The notes: generated from the letters alone by a model not told the origin. Positions 25,792 to 33,603 are shown, counted from the stretch's first letter. The stretch: DNA of 64,000 nt from Sphingomonas aerophila (GCF_014199305.1 NZ_JACIJK010000003.1:124001-188000); one strand, 5' to 3'. Numbers and translations are program-made.

Positions 25792-26982
25792 ATGATCCAG
25801 AGCCTTCTTTTCTGGGAAGTGCTGTTCGGTGCCGTTGTCGGCTATTGGTTGCTGCCGCCGCGATTGCGGGACGGCTTTCTGTTCTTCGTGTCCGCGGGCT
25901 ATCTTGCGACACTGGCGCCGTGGAGCGTGGCGGGGCTGATCGGCCTGACGGCCTTGTTCAAGCTGCTTTCCCCACGTCTTGTCGGCGAAACGCGCACCGC
26001 GGAGCGTATCCTGGTCGTGTCGGTGCTCGCGGTCAGCGCATCGCTCGCCTTTTTCAAATTCGCGCCCCCGATCCTCACCGCCCTGCACGGCAGCAGGGTT
26101 GAAAGCATGGTGCTGGTCCCGCTCGGCATAAGCTATTACAGTTTCAAGCTGATCCACTATGCGGTCGAGGTCGCCCGCGAGAACATCGAGCCTGCGCCCT
26201 GGGACACGTTCCTTGCGTACATGTTCCTGTTCCCGACCTTCACCGCGGGCCCGATCGAGCGGTACGACCACCTTCTCGCCCATCGGGAGAGCCGGCTGTC
26301 CCGCGACATGGTCGTGGAAGGCGGAACGCGGATCGTCATCGGCCTGATCAAGACCGGCTTCGTGAGCGAATTGGTTCGACAGGTGATGAGCCTTGGTATC
26401 CCGAATAACGCTTTTCTTCTCGATCACCTGGCGACCACGTCGACGCCGCAGGTCTGGCTGGTGATCCTGCGGACATACCTGCTCGTCTATCTGGGTTTCA
26501 GCGGCTACACCGACGTGGCGATCGGGGCGAGCCGACTGTTCGGCATCGGCATCATGGAGAACTTCAACTTCCCCATCTTTGCTCGCAGCATCAGCGAATA
26601 CTGGTCCCGTTGGCACATGTCGCTGTCGCGCTGGTGTCAGGCCTATGTGTACATGCCAACACTGGCACGCGCCCGCAGCCCATATCTGGCGCTGAATGCC
26701 TAGTTTTTCGTCATGGGGATGTGGCATTCGGGCACGATCACGCGCCTGCTTTGGGGATTATGGCACGCCTGGGGATCGATCGCGTACATGGTGTGGTCGC
26801 GCAACCGGCGCAAACGGGGTTGGACGGTGTTCGACCGTCGCATCTTCGTAGTGCCTGCGATCCTGCTCACCCAGGCTTACGTGCTTGGAAGCTGGGCGAT
26901 CCTGGTCGGCGAGGACAGCACCGGTTTCACCCAGGGGCTGCGCGTGCTGGCCAAGATGGCCTTTATCAACCTGCCGCAGTGA
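25792..26982 (+). pseudogene. MBOAT (DltB-like) O-acyltransferase gene with an in-frame TAG
   Basis: A multi-span membrane protein of about 396 codons. Typical MBOAT blocks are seen: PLGISYYSFKLIHYAVEVAR, FPTFTAGPIERYD, YLGFSGYTDVAIGASRLFG, FARSISEYWSRWHMSLSRW, and the catalytic histidine in MGMWHSG (codon 312). A TAG at 26701-26703 (codon 304) interrupts the same frame eight codons before that histidine, so normal termination would remove the catalytic centre. The sequence on both sides is intact and in frame. ATG at 25792 lies four bases after the microprotein stop. In Dlt systems DltB passes the acyl group from carrier protein across the membrane. Confidence 0.85.
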
Positions 26983-27012
26983 CTTGGCGGCCCTCAGCCT
27001 TACCGTCTGAGG

Positions 27013-27270
27013 CTACAGCCCGGCTTTCTCCAGGGCCGCAGCAAGCTCGGCCTCGATAACCGTACTCGGTTCAGGCGGCAGCCGGTTCAGGGCAGTCTGC
27101 ACCCGCTTCTGCGCTACCTGCAGCGTCTTGTGCCGGACCGTGCGGATCGAGTTGGTCCGCCATGATGGGCTTTCACCCAACAGAGCGGCCCATTTCGCCT
27201 CTTCCGCGGCGAGGATAGCCAGGGCGAGCCGCAGCCCGTCCCGCCGGCCGCGGGCATAGTCATCCGACAT
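27013..27270 (-). CDS. Small conserved-looking hypothetical protein
   Basis: About 85 residues, start at the ATG at 27270 (MSDDYARGRRDG); a GTG at 27282 would add four residues. Rich in Ala, Arg and Glu with predicted helices; no motif I recognise. The stop lies 30 bases from the stop of the MBOAT gene on the opposite strand, with a short inverted repeat CCTCAG...CTGAGG between them (26993-27012) that may end both transcripts. No functional call is possible. Confidence 0.6.
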   Translation of the reverse strand: MSDDYARGRRDGLRLALAILAAEEAKWAALLGESPSWRTNSIRTVRHKTLQVAQKRVQTALNRLPPEPSTVIEAELAAALEKAGL

Positions 27271-27300
27271 GGACAAGGTCACGTGACTTACCGGTCACTC

Positions 27301-27567
27301 TCAATCGTCTTCCTCGATTTCGCGATCGACGCTGTTCATGAAGTCGCGGGCCGCATCCCGATCCGCTTCGTCCTTGAACGCGACGTCCAGTTCAGGGGCC
27401 GCGCCCAGCATGTACAACAGGCACCAGAGAGCAAAGCGGCGTCCGCTGTCCCGTTCCAACCCGAGTTGGATGTGGAGGCGGTCGATGCCGGCGCCGAGCT
27501 CCTCCGAAGAGAGATTGCCGATGTCGGCCGTGCCGAAATAATGTGAAAGCAGTTGGTCGAAGTCCAT
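27301..27567 (-). CDS. Small acidic hypothetical protein
   Basis: 88 residues from the ATG at 27567, very acidic at the C-terminus (a run of D/E ending in EEDD). The middle part has LWCLLYMLGAAPELDVAF. No family recognised; cytoplasmic by appearance. The longer frame to 27852 runs through the divergent TspO gene and is not supported. It lies 30 bases upstream of the preceding minus-strand small gene, so the two may form an operon. Confidence 0.6.
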   Translation of the reverse strand: MDFDQLLSHYFGTADIGNLSSEELGAGIDRLHIQLGLERDSGRRFALWCLLYMLGAAPELDVAFKDEADRDAARDFMNSVDREIEEDD

Positions 27568-27691
27568 GGCCGTCCGTACCCCAGCCGCGCGCAACACCCA
27601 AGCCTCGGTCGTCTCCGCCGCCAGGGCGGAACGCCACGGCGGCTGCTTCGCTGTACGCGGCAGATGACATGGCCGGGAACAGGAGTGCCGC

Positions 27692-28228
27692 ATGAATGAG
27701 ATCGAGGAGGCGAGCAGGGCGGGTGGACTGTCCCGTCCGGCGGCATTGGCCATCGTGGTGGCAGCACTAGGCGTTAGCGCCGTTGTGGGGCGGCGAAACG
27801 CGCCCGATCCGTCCCACCCCCAAATCCGGCGATGGTATAAACGGCTTTCCAAGCCCAGCTACACGCCGCCCGACGCCGCCTTTGGCGCTGTCTGGCCCGT
27901 TCTCGAAACAGGGCTGGGCGTCGGCGCATACCGACTGCTGCGCCAGCCGGCTGGTGACGCGCGCAACACGGCTGTGGCGCTCTGGCTGGTCAACATCGCC
28001 CTGATCGGTGGCTGGACGCAGTTGTTCTTCAAGGAAAAGGCGTTGGGGCCGAGTGCGATCACATCTGCGGCGATGATCGCGACAGGCACCGCTTACGGCG
28101 TGACCGCGGCCAAGGTCGACAAGGTCGCCGCAGCTTCAGCCGTGCCGTTCGTGGGATGGCTGGGCTTCGCAACGTTGCTGGCCGAACAGATCTGGGTGCG
28201 GAACGACGCTTCTGCTGCGTCGGCGTGA
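27692..28228 (+). CDS. tspO: TspO/MBR family membrane protein
   Basis: A 178-residue protein with five transmembrane helices. It contains the family's N-terminal WYKRLSKPSYTPPDAAFGAVWPV, which corresponds to the W-Y-x2-L-x-K-P-x-x-x-P-P pattern, and WLVNIALIGGWTQLFF. TspO proteins bind tetrapyrroles and have been tied to porphyrin and stress responses in alphaproteobacteria. The N-terminus is about 40 residues longer than usual. ATG follows AGGAG. The stop overlaps the GTG start of the DCC protein gene, making a two-gene operon. Confidence 0.9.
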   Translation: MNEIEEASRAGGLSRPAALAIVVAALGVSAVVGRRNAPDPSHPQIRRWYKRLSKPSYTPPDAAFGAVWPVLETGLGVGAYRLLRQPAGDARNTAVALWLVNIALIGGWTQLFFKEKALGPSAITSAAMIATGTAYGVTAAKVDKVAAASAVPFVGWLGFATLLAEQIWVRNDASAASA

Positions 28229-28602
28229 CCCTGACAGTTTGGCATGACGGATCATGCCCGCTTTGCCGGCGGGAGATCGCCCTGATGCGCCGGTTAGACC
28301 GTCGCGGTGCGATCAGCTTTATCGACGCAAGCGACCCGGCGCTTGGCTGCCCTGCCGATCGGGAAGCCATGCTGGCGCGATTCCATGCCGAAGAGAACGG
28401 CCGCCTCCTGTCCGGGGCGGCTGCCTTTGCCGCGATGTGGCGCGCCATTCCGGTGCTGCGGCCGCTGGGCGTCGCGGCTCGCAACCCGCTGCTGCTTGCG
28501 GGGCTTGAGCGGCTTTATCGAGGGTTCTTGCGGATCCGACCGCAACTGCAGGCCTTGGCGCGCCAGTTGGAGCGACGGCGGAGACGATCGCGGGCGATGT
28601 AG
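28225..28602 (+). CDS. Thiol-disulfide oxidoreductase DCC family protein (DUF393)
   Basis: 125 residues with the family motif WHDGSCPLCRREI near the N-terminus, holding the C-x-x-C pair, and a C-terminal basic helix. DCC proteins are predicted redox-active thioredoxin-like proteins of unknown partner. GTG at 28225 overlaps the TspO TGA, so it is translated with tspO; this neighbourhood does not identify the substrate. Followed by a short gap to the convergent hydrolase gene. Confidence 0.85.
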   Translation: MTLTVWHDGSCPLCRREIALMRRLDRRGAISFIDASDPALGCPADREAMLARFHAEENGRLLSGAAAFAAMWRAIPVLRPLGVAARNPLLLAGLERLYRGFLRIRPQLQALARQLERRRRRSRAM

Positions 28603-28620
28603 GGACGCCCGACCCCCCGG

Positions 28621-29421
28621 TCAGGCCGGGTTGGCCGGCTCACGCCGTAACGATGGAGCAAGGCCGACCCGGGTGTCCAGCGCCGTGCCATCCTCACGGG
28701 CGGAGATCACCATTTCGTTCACCCAGCCGAGCAGCAACGAAGCATAGCTTTGCTGCCAGGGGAGATCCGACAATGCATGATCCGCGCCTTCGATCACGCG
28801 GAAGGTCAGCGACCGCACGCCGCCCAGAGCGGCCAGGTAATTGCGGATCACCGGATCGGGGATGACCTCGTCGCACCCTGACTTGACCAGAAGCACGTCA
28901 CCCTTGAACGCGGCGCAGGCGCCGAGCGCCCTGTTCTCCTGCGCACTCACCTGGCCCAGGCGGAATTCCTCCAGCCCATGGTCGCGCAGTTCCTGCTTCG
29001 GAATGAACCAGTCCTCGTCCTTATAGAGGGCCGGCACGCGCATGCCCAACCAGCGGATCGGGCGCACGGCGGTCAGCACCGCTGCCAGGTAGCCGCCATA
29101 GCTGCTGCCCACCACAGCGATGGCGGCGGGATCGACCAGGGGGTGGGCGGCCAATTGGTCATAGGCCGCGATCACGTCGTTCAGATTGTCCTCACGTGTG
29201 ACTTCATCGCGCTGGTCAACCGTTGCCGCGTGCCCGCGCATGTCGAACAGCAGGCATATGCAGCCCAGCGCGGCGATCTCTCGAGCACGGTTCAGATAGG
29301 TCTCCCGGTCGACTCCCCAGCCGTGGATGAAGAGCACGCCCGGTATCAGGGTCTGCGGCACGACCATGGTGGCTTCGATCTGTTGATCGTCCACGACGAT
29401 GTCGAATACCTGGTCAGTCAT
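28621..29421 (-). CDS. Alpha/beta hydrolase (dienelactone-hydrolase/CocE-like)
   Basis: A 266-residue soluble hydrolase. It begins with IHGWGVDRETY (oxyanion strand), has the nucleophile elbow AVVGSSYGGYLA, an acid in KSGCDEVIP and a late histidine in EGADHALSD, completing Ser-Asp-His. Substrate unknown. Its ATG (29421) overlaps the stop of the DUF3182 gene by eight bases; these two families are commonly adjacent, so they likely act together. Start at the internal ATG is preferred because a longer frame to 29604 lies inside the neighbour. Confidence 0.87.
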   Translation of the reverse strand: MTDQVFDIVVDDQQIEATMVVPQTLIPGVLFIHGWGVDRETYLNRAREIAALGCICLLFDMRGHAATVDQRDEVTREDNLNDVIAAYDQLAAHPLVDPAAIAVVGSSYGGYLAAVLTAVRPIRWLGMRVPALYKDEDWFIPKQELRDHGLEEFRLGQVSAQENRALGACAAFKGDVLLVKSGCDEVIPDPVIRNYLAALGGVRSLTFRVIEGADHALSDLPWQQSYASLLLGWVNEMVISAREDGTALDTRVGLAPSLRREPANPA

Positions 29422-30508
29422 GGGATGCCACCGTTGCATACCGGGACATGGGACCGATGCGGTCGTCCACCCCGTGGAAATAGATGATCGACCCGGATGG
29501 TGGCTCCACGCCGCCATAGGCCTCGAACGACGACGCACGCACAGCGCGCAGGGTCGGGTCGGCGCGAAAGGCGTCAAGTGCGGCCAGTTCCGCCGCGCTG
29601 GCACCGCCCATGCGCCAGGATTGCTCCAGCACGCCTGTCCGACGCGCGCCCTGGCTGTCCGTGCCGCTCACCACGTCATAGTTGCGCCGGGATGCAAACA
29701 GGCCGGGAAAGGCCTCGAACGCCGCATGATCATAGGTGCGCGCTTGCGACACGGCGAGGCGGACCTGTTCAGGCAGATCGAGCGACAGGAGATTGTCGAA
29801 CTCACCGGGCGCGACCAGCAGGTCCGTGCCGCCGTAAACGGCACCGCCGAAGTTATCCGTCGTCATCCGCTGAACACCGAAATAGCTGGCGACATGGCCG
29901 GCGATGCGGACCTGGCCGACGCTGTACGTTTCGACGTCGACGAGGTTCTCCTCGATTACCAGCCCGTTCGCGACCACATGCTCGTCCATGGCATCTAGTA
30001 TCTGGTCCAGCTCCGACAGGTCGGCGGCAACCATCTGATCGCGTCCCGCCGAGGCGTAGGCCGGCTTGGTGCGCACGGCGCCCTTCGCGAGCAGTTGGCC
30101 GCCGGCGCGGCGCGCGTCGTCGCGGCTGAAAACCGAGAAGCCGTTCAGCGTCGCCTCCGCCAAACGGGAGCCGAGCTGGTGTGACCAGCCCGCCGGCGCG
30201 GCCGCGCTAGGGTCCAGCAGTGAATGGGTTATCGACTTGGTGGCGACGAAATGTTCGGGCACCACGCCCCCGAACAGGTCCGCTTCGCCCAGGATCCCGA
30301 GCATGGCCGCCGTGTCAGCGTGGAGGGTGTCGCCCGGAATGAAATAAGCCTGGCCGGCATGGCCGCGGGCAGGCGAGTACTCCCCCTCGAACGGGCAACC
30401 GACGAAGCTGGCGATCCGATGGCCGAGCTCCTGCCGGGCTATCCTGATATGCTGGTCTGCCGGCCGGTCCGGGTCGATTTCGTAAGTGAGCACGGCGGCA
30501 CAGGGCAT
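29414..30508 (-). CDS. DUF3182 family protein (ATP-grasp-like)
   Basis: About 364 residues, similar along the whole length to DUF3182: FVGCPFEGEYSPARGHAG near the N-terminus, FGGVVPEHFVATKSITH, the KPAYASAGRDQ segment, VEENL-type VIEENLVDVETYSVGQVR and SRRNYDVVSG...VLEQSWRMGGAS. The family resembles ATP-grasp ligases, but its reaction is not established. Start at ATG 30508 (MPCAAVL); an ATG 33 bases further upstream is an alternative. Operon with the downstream alpha/beta hydrolase. Confidence 0.85.
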   Translation of the reverse strand: MPCAAVLTYEIDPDRPADQHIRIARQELGHRIASFVGCPFEGEYSPARGHAGQAYFIPGDTLHADTAAMLGILGEADLFGGVVPEHFVATKSITHSLLDPSAAAPAGWSHQLGSRLAEATLNGFSVFSRDDARRAGGQLLAKGAVRTKPAYASAGRDQMVAADLSELDQILDAMDEHVVANGLVIEENLVDVETYSVGQVRIAGHVASYFGVQRMTTDNFGGAVYGGTDLLVAPGEFDNLLSLDLPEQVRLAVSQARTYDHAAFEAFPGLFASRRNYDVVSGTDSQGARRTGVLEQSWRMGGASAAELAALDAFRADPTLRAVRASSFEAYGGVEPPSGSIIYFHGVDDRIGPMSRYATVASHD

Positions 30509-30850
30509 GGAAGAATTAGATCCTTTCGGGAAATCCGCCACAGCGGATCGAGGGTGCTTAACGGTTCAGCGATCAACAGGATGCCTGCTCCTGACCAGGC
30601 CCGTGTTCTATCGCTGAGAAAACGGCAGGGTTGCGACGAACCTGCGATGTCGATCGCCCTGCCGTGTAAGCTGCATAAGCGTCTTGGCAACCGTGGTGCT
30701 CTGGCAAACCGGCCAGGGCGGAGGTGGCTCGCGGGGCATCCGAGCTTGCGATCTGGCGCGCAAAGGGCCACATACACGACACTGGGGCCGTGACCTGAGC
30801 ATATCCCAGCTGAGAGACCATTCGCGCTCCCGCTTGATCGAGGAGCCGCT
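30509..30850. other. 342-base gap between DUF3182 gene and a small gene
   Basis: I see no supported gene. The left side should hold the promoter of the minus-strand DUF3182/hydrolase operon and the right side that of the small gene at 30851. The only clear structure is the leader hairpin at 30808-30834, annotated separately. Confidence 0.5.
30808..30834 (+). promoter_or_regulatory. Leader hairpin shared with the next small gene (copy 1)
   Basis: AGC-T-GAG, a 12-base loop starting AGACC, then CTC-CC-GCT, ending 16 bases before the ATG at 30851. The same order (GAGAGACC, 12-base loop, GCTCCCGCTTG) is found 19 bases before the ATG at 31213. Likely an RNA structure in the 5' leader; its signal is unknown. 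Confidence 0.45.
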
Positions 30851-31069
30851 ATGTCCCGGGCCATCAACGTCAACATAACTGAAGCAGAAGTGCTGACCGC
30901 ATGCCGCAAGCGCGGTGCCACCATCAGCGCAATCGAGACATTGGCGTCCGGCGGGACCCGCGTGGTGCTGACCAACGCGGACGCGGCGGAAACCATGAAG
31001 CAGGCGTTTGGGCGTAAGGTTATTGCCGGTCCTGTGACCAGGACGCCGTTGCGGCTTTGGTCGCGCTGA
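30851..31069 (+). CDS. Small hypothetical protein
   Basis: 72 residues, basic, beginning MSRAINVNITEAEVLTAC and containing TLASGGTRVVLTNADAAE. The layout (strand-helix-strand) may be a small alpha/beta domain; no family recognised. ATG follows GAGGAG. It shares the leader hairpin with the gene at 31213, suggesting common control after transcription. Confidence 0.6.
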   Translation: MSRAINVNITEAEVLTACRKRGATISAIETLASGGTRVVLTNADAAETMKQAFGRKVIAGPVTRTPLRLWSR

Positions 31070-31163
31070 GCCCGACGGGCCGGCCCTGTCCCACTCGGGC
31101 ATGGCTAAACCGGCCGCCCGTCCCTATATGAATGGGATCGTTGCCACCGGGTTCGTGAGCGGC

Positions 31164-31193
31164 AGCGGCTGAGAGACCCAGTGTGCTCCCGCT
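31164..31193 (+). promoter_or_regulatory. Leader hairpin shared with the previous small gene (copy 2)
   Basis: AGCGG-CT-GAG, loop of 12 bases (AGACCCAGTGTG), CTC-CCGCT, 19 bases before the ATG at 31213. Stem and loop length match copy 1 at 30808, with a longer outer stem here. The repeated GAGAGACC and GCTCCCGCTTG are nearly identical. Confidence 0.45.
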
Positions 31194-31212
31194 TGCGCGC
31201 AGGAGACCTGAC

Positions 31213-31389
31213 ATGGCCCTGAACTATCTTCTTCACCGGCATCAGGTATCGCTAATGCGCGCCGATGCAGCGTCCTGCGTTTCCGCCAGGAGCAGCCACC
31301 GTGCCTTGGCCAACGGCTATGCCCGACAGATAGAGCTGATGGTTCAGCCCGCACGCCAAGCGTCGACGCCGCTGGTCGCGCTCTCTTGA
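31213..31389 (+). CDS. Small hypothetical protein (58 residues)
   Basis: Starts MALNYLLHRHQVSLMRAD, with a helical, Arg/Ala-rich middle (SHRALANGYARQIELM). I have the impression that similar short proteins occur in many sphingomonads, but no function is known. ATG follows AGGAG. The stop overlaps the TTG start proposed for the next gene. It is preceded by the hairpin leader shared with the gene at 30851. Confidence 0.6.
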   Translation: MALNYLLHRHQVSLMRADAASCVSARSSHRALANGYARQIELMVQPARQASTPLVALS

Positions 31390-31676
31390 GCGGCGAGGAA
31401 GCCCCGCCTGAAAAGGCGAAGCGCCAGACCCAGCAATTCAAGCGATCGGGCAGCAAGTCGGTCCTGTCCCCGGACCAGAAGCGGCGGCAGGCTGCGGTGA
31501 CCGACAAGGCGTGGCGGTTCTTTGGCAGCGGGACCGGCATGATCGCTTTCCTGAACGAACAACATGCCGAACTTGGCGGCCGGCCCCTGGACCTTGCCGT
31601 CAACAGCGAGGAGGGTCTGCACGCGGTGCTGGCCGTCCTAGATCCCGCGTCCAAGCCGCTGGGATCCGGGCAGTGA
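31386..31676 (+). CDS. MbcA/ParS/Xre antitoxin-like protein (DUF2384-type), apparently orphan
   Basis: About 96 residues. The C-terminal part (KAWRFFGSGTGMIAFLNEQH, then ELGGRPLDLAVNSEEG with the LDLA-x-S-x-x-G turn) matches the toxin-binding domain of ParS/MbcA antitoxins. The usual partner is a RES-domain toxin; none is seen next to it, since the next gene is a spermidine-synthase-like protein. The start is TTG at 31386 overlapping the upstream TGA, which is uncertain; the first in-frame ATG (31540 region) would cut into the domain. Stop overlaps the GTG of the next gene. Confidence 0.55.
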   Translation: MSGEEAPPEKAKRQTQQFKRSGSKSVLSPDQKRRQAAVTDKAWRFFGSGTGMIAFLNEQHAELGGRPLDLAVNSEEGLHAVLAVLDPASKPLGSGQ

Positions 31677-32338
31677 ATACGGGTGACCTCGTCGCCACTG
31701 CCGATATTCCAGGTGGCGGTCAGCTTCACCTGATGCAGTCCGGGCAGGATTTCGAGATCGTGTTCGAAGGCGAACAGCTGATGGGCAGCTGGTGCCATGG
31801 ATCCGAACGCGCGCTGGCGACGCTGGCCTATGCAGAGATCGGGGACCGCGCGGGCGAGGTTCTTGTCGGCGGGCTTGGCATGGGGTTCACGCTCGCCGCC
31901 GCGCTGGAGGTCATGCCCGAGCGCGCAACGATCACCGTGGCGGAACTGGTGCCCGATATCGTCGCATGGGCGCGCGGGCCCCTGGCGCATATTCACGGTA
32001 CATCGCTGGACGATCCACGGGTCACACTGGAGGTGCGCGACGTCCACGACCTGATCGCCGAGCGGGAAGGGCGGTTCGACGCTATCCTGCTGGACGTGGA
32101 CAATGGGCCCGACGGCCTCATCCAGCTCGCCAACGAGCGCTTGTATTGCTCCTGGGGCATACGGGCGGCAAGGGCGGCACTGAAGCCTGGCGGCGTGCTG
32201 GCGATCTGGTCCGCTTATGGCGATCCGACGTTTCGTAGCCGGTTGGCTGAGGCAGGTTTCGACGTGAGCGAAGCCGTGTTCGACGAAGACCCGGACAACG
32301 GGCCCCATACCATCTGGCTCGCGGCAAAGACGGATTGA
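31673..32338 (+). CDS. Spermidine-synthase-like methyltransferase-fold protein
   Basis: 221 residues. VLVGGLGMGFTLAAAL is the SAM/dcSAM-binding glycine loop, followed by an acidic strand end (VAELVPD) and DAILLDVDNGPDGL, where spermidine synthases have their conserved acid. No aminopropyl-acceptor loop can be identified, so the reaction is open. GTG at 31673 overlaps the upstream stop. A perfect 9-base inverted repeat follows the gene (32356-32378). Confidence 0.8.
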   Translation: MNTGDLVATADIPGGGQLHLMQSGQDFEIVFEGEQLMGSWCHGSERALATLAYAEIGDRAGEVLVGGLGMGFTLAAALEVMPERATITVAELVPDIVAWARGPLAHIHGTSLDDPRVTLEVRDVHDLIAEREGRFDAILLDVDNGPDGLIQLANERLYCSWGIRAARAALKPGGVLAIWSAYGDPTFRSRLAEAGFDVSEAVFDEDPDNGPHTIWLAAKTD

Positions 32339-32355
32339 TCTACTGCCCCGATACG

Positions 32356-32378
32356 GCATCGGCGACCCACGCCGATGC
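32356..32378. terminator. Bidirectional stem between convergent genes
   Basis: GCATCGGCG-ACCCA-CGCCGATGC, a perfect 9-base stem with a 5-base loop between two converging genes. No strong T tract on either side, so it may act with Rho or as an mRNA 3' end barrier. Confidence 0.55.
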
Positions 32379-32396
32379 GACGCCGGGGGATGAGAG

Positions 32397-33116
32397 TCAT
32401 CCCTTATCCAGAAGTCTCGCCTGTTGTTCCTCAGGCGCGCCATAACCGCTTGCAGCCAACGCCAGCAGCGCGGGAACGTCCAGGATGGTCACCAGTCCGC
32501 GGCGCGACGAGATCATCCCGTGGCCCTCCATTTCGTGCAGGGCCGCCGTGACGCCGGTTCGTTGAACGCCCACCATGGCGGCCATGTCCTTGTGCGTGAC
32601 CGGCAACTGGTCCGATCGCATCCTGTCGCGGTACATGAGCAGCCATCTTGCCAGCCGTTGGTTCAGCCGCTGCCGCGCATTGCTGATCAGGCTCTCCGAG
32701 GCCTGCACCAGCCTGACCTGGACGGCTCCCAGCAGAATGCGGCGTAGCACGGCATCATCAGCCATCAGGTGTTGAAGTGTGGCGGCGGCGATCTCGACGC
32801 CGGTTAGATGATCGGCCTGTACGATCACCTGGTAGGGCCAGCTCTCGCCCCCGAGCACAATCGGGATGCCGCAAAAGCCTTCGTGCCCAACAAGGGCGAC
32901 TTCCGTGTCGGGAGGGCCGCCCACCTTGAATAACGACGCGACCCCGTTTTCCACAAATACGGCAGACGTAATCGGCCGATCCGCCTCGCTTATCACGTCG
33001 CCCATGCGCAGGGACACGCGAGAGCAGTGCGGCGCCATGCGGTTCAGCGTTGCTTCCGGCAGTATTGCCAAAAGATCGTTGCCGCCCCGGCGCAGGGAGG
33101 TAGCGTCCATATTCAA
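32397..33116 (-). CDS. Crp/Fnr-family transcriptional regulator
   Basis: 239 residues: an N-terminal cyclic-nucleotide-type beta-barrel (about 15-130), a dimer helix and a C-terminal winged helix with HKDMAAMVGVQRTGVTAALHEM as the helix-turn-helix. There is no N-terminal cysteine cluster as in FNR, so an Fe-S sensor is unlikely. The recognition helix differs from the E-x-x-S-R of FNR/FixK. The gene diverges from the DUF6894 gene, with a near-perfect FNR-type box between them; whether this protein binds that box is not decided by sequence. Confidence 0.88.
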   Translation of the reverse strand: MNMDATSLRRGGNDLLAILPEATLNRMAPHCSRVSLRMGDVISEADRPITSAVFVENGVASLFKVGGPPDTEVALVGHEGFCGIPIVLGGESWPYQVIVQADHLTGVEIAAATLQHLMADDAVLRRILLGAVQVRLVQASESLISNARQRLNQRLARWLLMYRDRMRSDQLPVTHKDMAAMVGVQRTGVTAALHEMEGHGMISSRRGLVTILDVPALLALAASGYGAPEEQQARLLDKG

Positions 33117-33290
33117 TCAATCCAGGGCAGCAGTGTTCACGAACGTGGTTCAAAGGATGAATGATCGTGTCAGGGTTTGCCCGGCTTCGTACTAACCAGT
33201 GTTAGGAGCGGGCTGGATCGTAAACCTGGGTTCGTTCGCGTGACCAACGGTGCAGTTGAAAGTGTCGCAAAATGTCCCACTACGGGAACA

Positions 33291-33304
33291 TTGATTATAA
33301 TCAT
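33291..33304. promoter_or_regulatory. FNR/FixK-type box (TTGAT-N4-ATCA)
   Basis: TTGATTATAATCAT matches the FNR/FixK consensus TTGAT-N4-ATCAA in nine of ten defined positions, and the inner TGATTATAATCA is a perfect palindrome. It lies about 50 bases before the ATG at 33354 and within the 237-base divergent gap with the Crp/Fnr gene. Confidence 0.6.
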
Positions 33305-33353
33305 TGAACTCAGCTTTTTATAGCAACATTGGGCGGCTACTCAGGAGCACGAG

Positions 33354-33593
33354 ATGCCGCGGTTCTATCTTCATGTGTTCAACGATGCTTCTGTCCTCGA
33401 TACGGAGGGGAGCGAACTGCCCGACCTTGAGGCCGCGGCGCGAGATGCTGTTCAGGGGATTCGGGAGCTGATTGCCGAAGAAGTCGTGGCTGGTCGCCCC
33501 ATCTCCCGCCAACATCGCATCGAGATACAGGACGAGGATGGAGCGCATCTACGCACCGTCTTCTTCGGCGATGTGCTCCGCCTTCGGGACTGA
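33354..33593 (+). CDS. DUF6894 family protein
   Basis: 79 residues, starting MPRFYLHVFNDASVLDTEG and continuing through LPDLEAAARDAVQGIRELI, the family's conserved first half, with a C-terminal acid pair. DUF6894 proteins are small, common in rhizobia and sphingomonads, and have no known function. ATG follows CAGGAG. The FNR-type box upstream may tie it to low-oxygen or stress control. Confidence 0.8.
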   Translation: MPRFYLHVFNDASVLDTEGSELPDLEAAARDAVQGIRELIAEEVVAGRPISRQHRIEIQDEDGAHLRTVFFGDVLRLRD

Positions 33594-33603
33594 CGCTCTC
33601 GCC

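Noticed and set aside
25255..26703. TAG recoded as a sense codon (for example pyrrolysine) in the Dlt-like cassette
   Set aside because: TAG ends several clean genes in the window, including the microprotein at 25787 and the lyase at 16500, and no pyrrolysine genes are seen, so general recoding is not supported. Local readthrough stays an option.
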